DNA from: Candidatus Vicinibacter affinis
Lineage (GTDB): Bacteria; Bacteroidota; Bacteroidia; Chitinophagales; Saprospiraceae
Reading direction: 5' to 3'
DNA: 64,000 nucleotides
NCBI GenBank assembly: GCA_016714365.1
Contig: JADJNH010000006.1
Location: 248,001 to 312,000 of the forward strand
Part shown: piece after piece, positions 63,010-64,000 of the stretch
Layout: the number at the start of each line of letters is the position of its first letter
How positions within the stretch are numbered: position 1 is the first letter of the stretch
Notes under the pieces: model-generated
The model's database searches: none
What the model was told of the DNA's origin: nothing
The model's input: only the letters and a program-made list of their open reading frames with translations
Program-made: the position numbers and the translations under genes

Positions 63010-64000
63010 TGGCTCAAGTCAAAAAATTAGGGAGGGACCGGTTTGACGGACCCCTATATTCACTAAAGTTGTCCTAAATTCCGGTTTATGATCATTGTTC
63101 TTTTTTGTCTCTTAAGTAACTACATTTCAACTATCTGTAAACCAAGGTTTTTAGCTTGTCGTTTTAACTTCTTAATTTGATTTTCTTTAAACCCATCCAT
63201 ATATTTTTCGATTGGTATTGGGTTAAATTTAACCCTTTCTTTTACCATTTTATAAAAAATAGCCGCAATTTTTCTTGCAGTCGCAACAATTGCTTTTGGC
63301 GCCCCATTTTTTGCTTTTATACGATTATAAAACATCGCTAACCAATTTTTGCTACGCTGTATGGCAAACGCCGCCATTCTAAATATTTGACCTGCGTGGT
63401 TTTTCTTTTTTGGAATCCGGCTACTTAATACTTTCCCTCCTGATATTTTATTATTCGGCGCTAAGTTTAACCATGATGTAAAGTGTTTTACCGTTGGCCA
63501 TTTACTCATATCTAATCCGACTTCGCTTATAATTTCTATAGCATTTGTTTCCGTAATCCCAAAAATTTCTGCTAAATCCGTCCCCGTTAGTTCGTACAAC
63601 ATTTCCTTTCCGTTAAAATTCAAATTATTTTTATTACTCTTTTCTTTTTTTGGGGCTCCACAAATGTATCTACTCCGGATTTTTCACGAAGATGCTCTTC
63701 TATTTTAGCATCGCATTCCTTTAGCTTAAAGATGATAGAATTGATATATTGAATAACTTTGCTCTAGTTCAAAAACGTGTTCTTCTTTCCAAACCCCCGT
63801 TAAGGATTTTATAATACCCTCTTTTTTATGGGCTCTAATTCTACTATCGCAACAAGATGCTAATATCTCTGCGTTTCGTTCACCAGCTATGATGGATTTT
63901 ACAATCTCTTGTCCAGATTTACCTGTAATATCCGCAATAACATGTTGTATTTTAATATTCATTTGTTCTAAAGCTTTATGCATCATGCGAATATGTGTAG
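63010..64000 (-). mobile_element. IS110-family insertion sequence, copy 2 (cut by window edge)
   Basis: Near-identical to copy 1 through the 3' module and the transposase C-terminal and middle parts. Its 5' part is beyond the window. Copy 1 and copy 2 lie in the same direction about 4.8 kb apart and could recombine, which would delete the sigma-factor operon between them. Confidence 0.8.
63120..64000 (-). pseudogene. IS110-family transposase, frameshifted and partial (copy 2)
   Basis: The C-terminal frame (63623-63120) is the Transposase_20 domain, nearly identical to copy 1. The middle frame ends early at a one-base insertion near 63726-63733 (CTTAAAGATG where copy 1 has CTTAGCATG). Between the frames, copy 2 keeps the base missing in copy 1 (CTCCGGA), so the peptide reads EKSGVDTFVEP up to the A7 run, where a shift is needed to go on. 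The N-terminal DEDD domain is outside the window. Confidence 0.8.

Overview
The window looks like part of a chromosome of a Bacteroidota species, most likely in or near the Saprospiraceae. The signs are giant secreted proteins ending in type IX secretion (T9SS) type A sorting domains, an exosortase of the XrtH kind beside IPTL-CTERM substrates, AT-rich DNA with promoters of the TTG / TAnnTTTG type, almost no Shine-Dalgarno sites, and a 2-oxoacid:ferredoxin oxidoreductase locus typical of the phylum. The species assignment is inference; no rRNA or tRNA gene was found.

Positions 1-19,600 form a minus-strand cell-surface island. It holds the start of one giant HYR/Ig-like protein (1-933), a two-gene exosortase module (xrtH plus a partner membrane protein, 1599-2826), two paralogous IPTL-CTERM substrates (2902-4978), two intact giant T9SS proteins (5242-12237), and a third giant T9SS gene of about 6.4 kb (12727-19115) broken by three one-base homopolymer frameshifts. 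A small secreted protein gene (19155-19591) has a fourth such frameshift. The giant proteins share a plan: signal peptide, many Cys-containing HYR-like repeats, a carboxypeptidase-regulatory-like fold, a dockerin-like pair of Ca-binding repeats, a cohesin-like domain and a T9SS C-terminal domain. Two independent surface-sorting systems therefore sit side by side.

Positions 19,600-26,250 are low-coding DNA. A large FG-GAP/ASPIC lipoprotein (21729-25049) stands between the decayed remains of a mutator-type transposase and an IS66-type element.

Positions 26,250-58,050 are mostly housekeeping and metabolic genes. They include superoxide dismutase and cutC (overlapping), a YciI protein, a GNAT enzyme, a metzincin-like protease, a thiolase, an acyltransferase, ompH, tatA and a 2OG-Fe oxygenase. 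Two DUF4190-like lipoproteins, an aldehyde dehydrogenase, and an MlaE/MlaF-type ABC transporter followed by an HlyD-type adaptor come next. The block ends with a fatty-acid desaturase, mfd, nfuA, a GltD-like/korA/korB locus, a Crp-family regulator with a dehalogenase-like hydrolase, a serA-like dehydrogenase, an ankyrin protein, recG and rbfA.

Positions 58,050-64,000 are repeat-rich. Two IS110-family copies flank an ECF sigma / membrane-barrel gene pair. The first copy carries, upstream of its transposase, a roughly 160-nt non-coding segment closed by a perfect 11-bp inverted repeat, which is a good bridge-RNA candidate. Around the copies lie a solo copy of the element's 3' module, a 180-bp inverted-repeat unit, a 50-bp dispersed repeat and two 74-bp units that each hold three hairpins.
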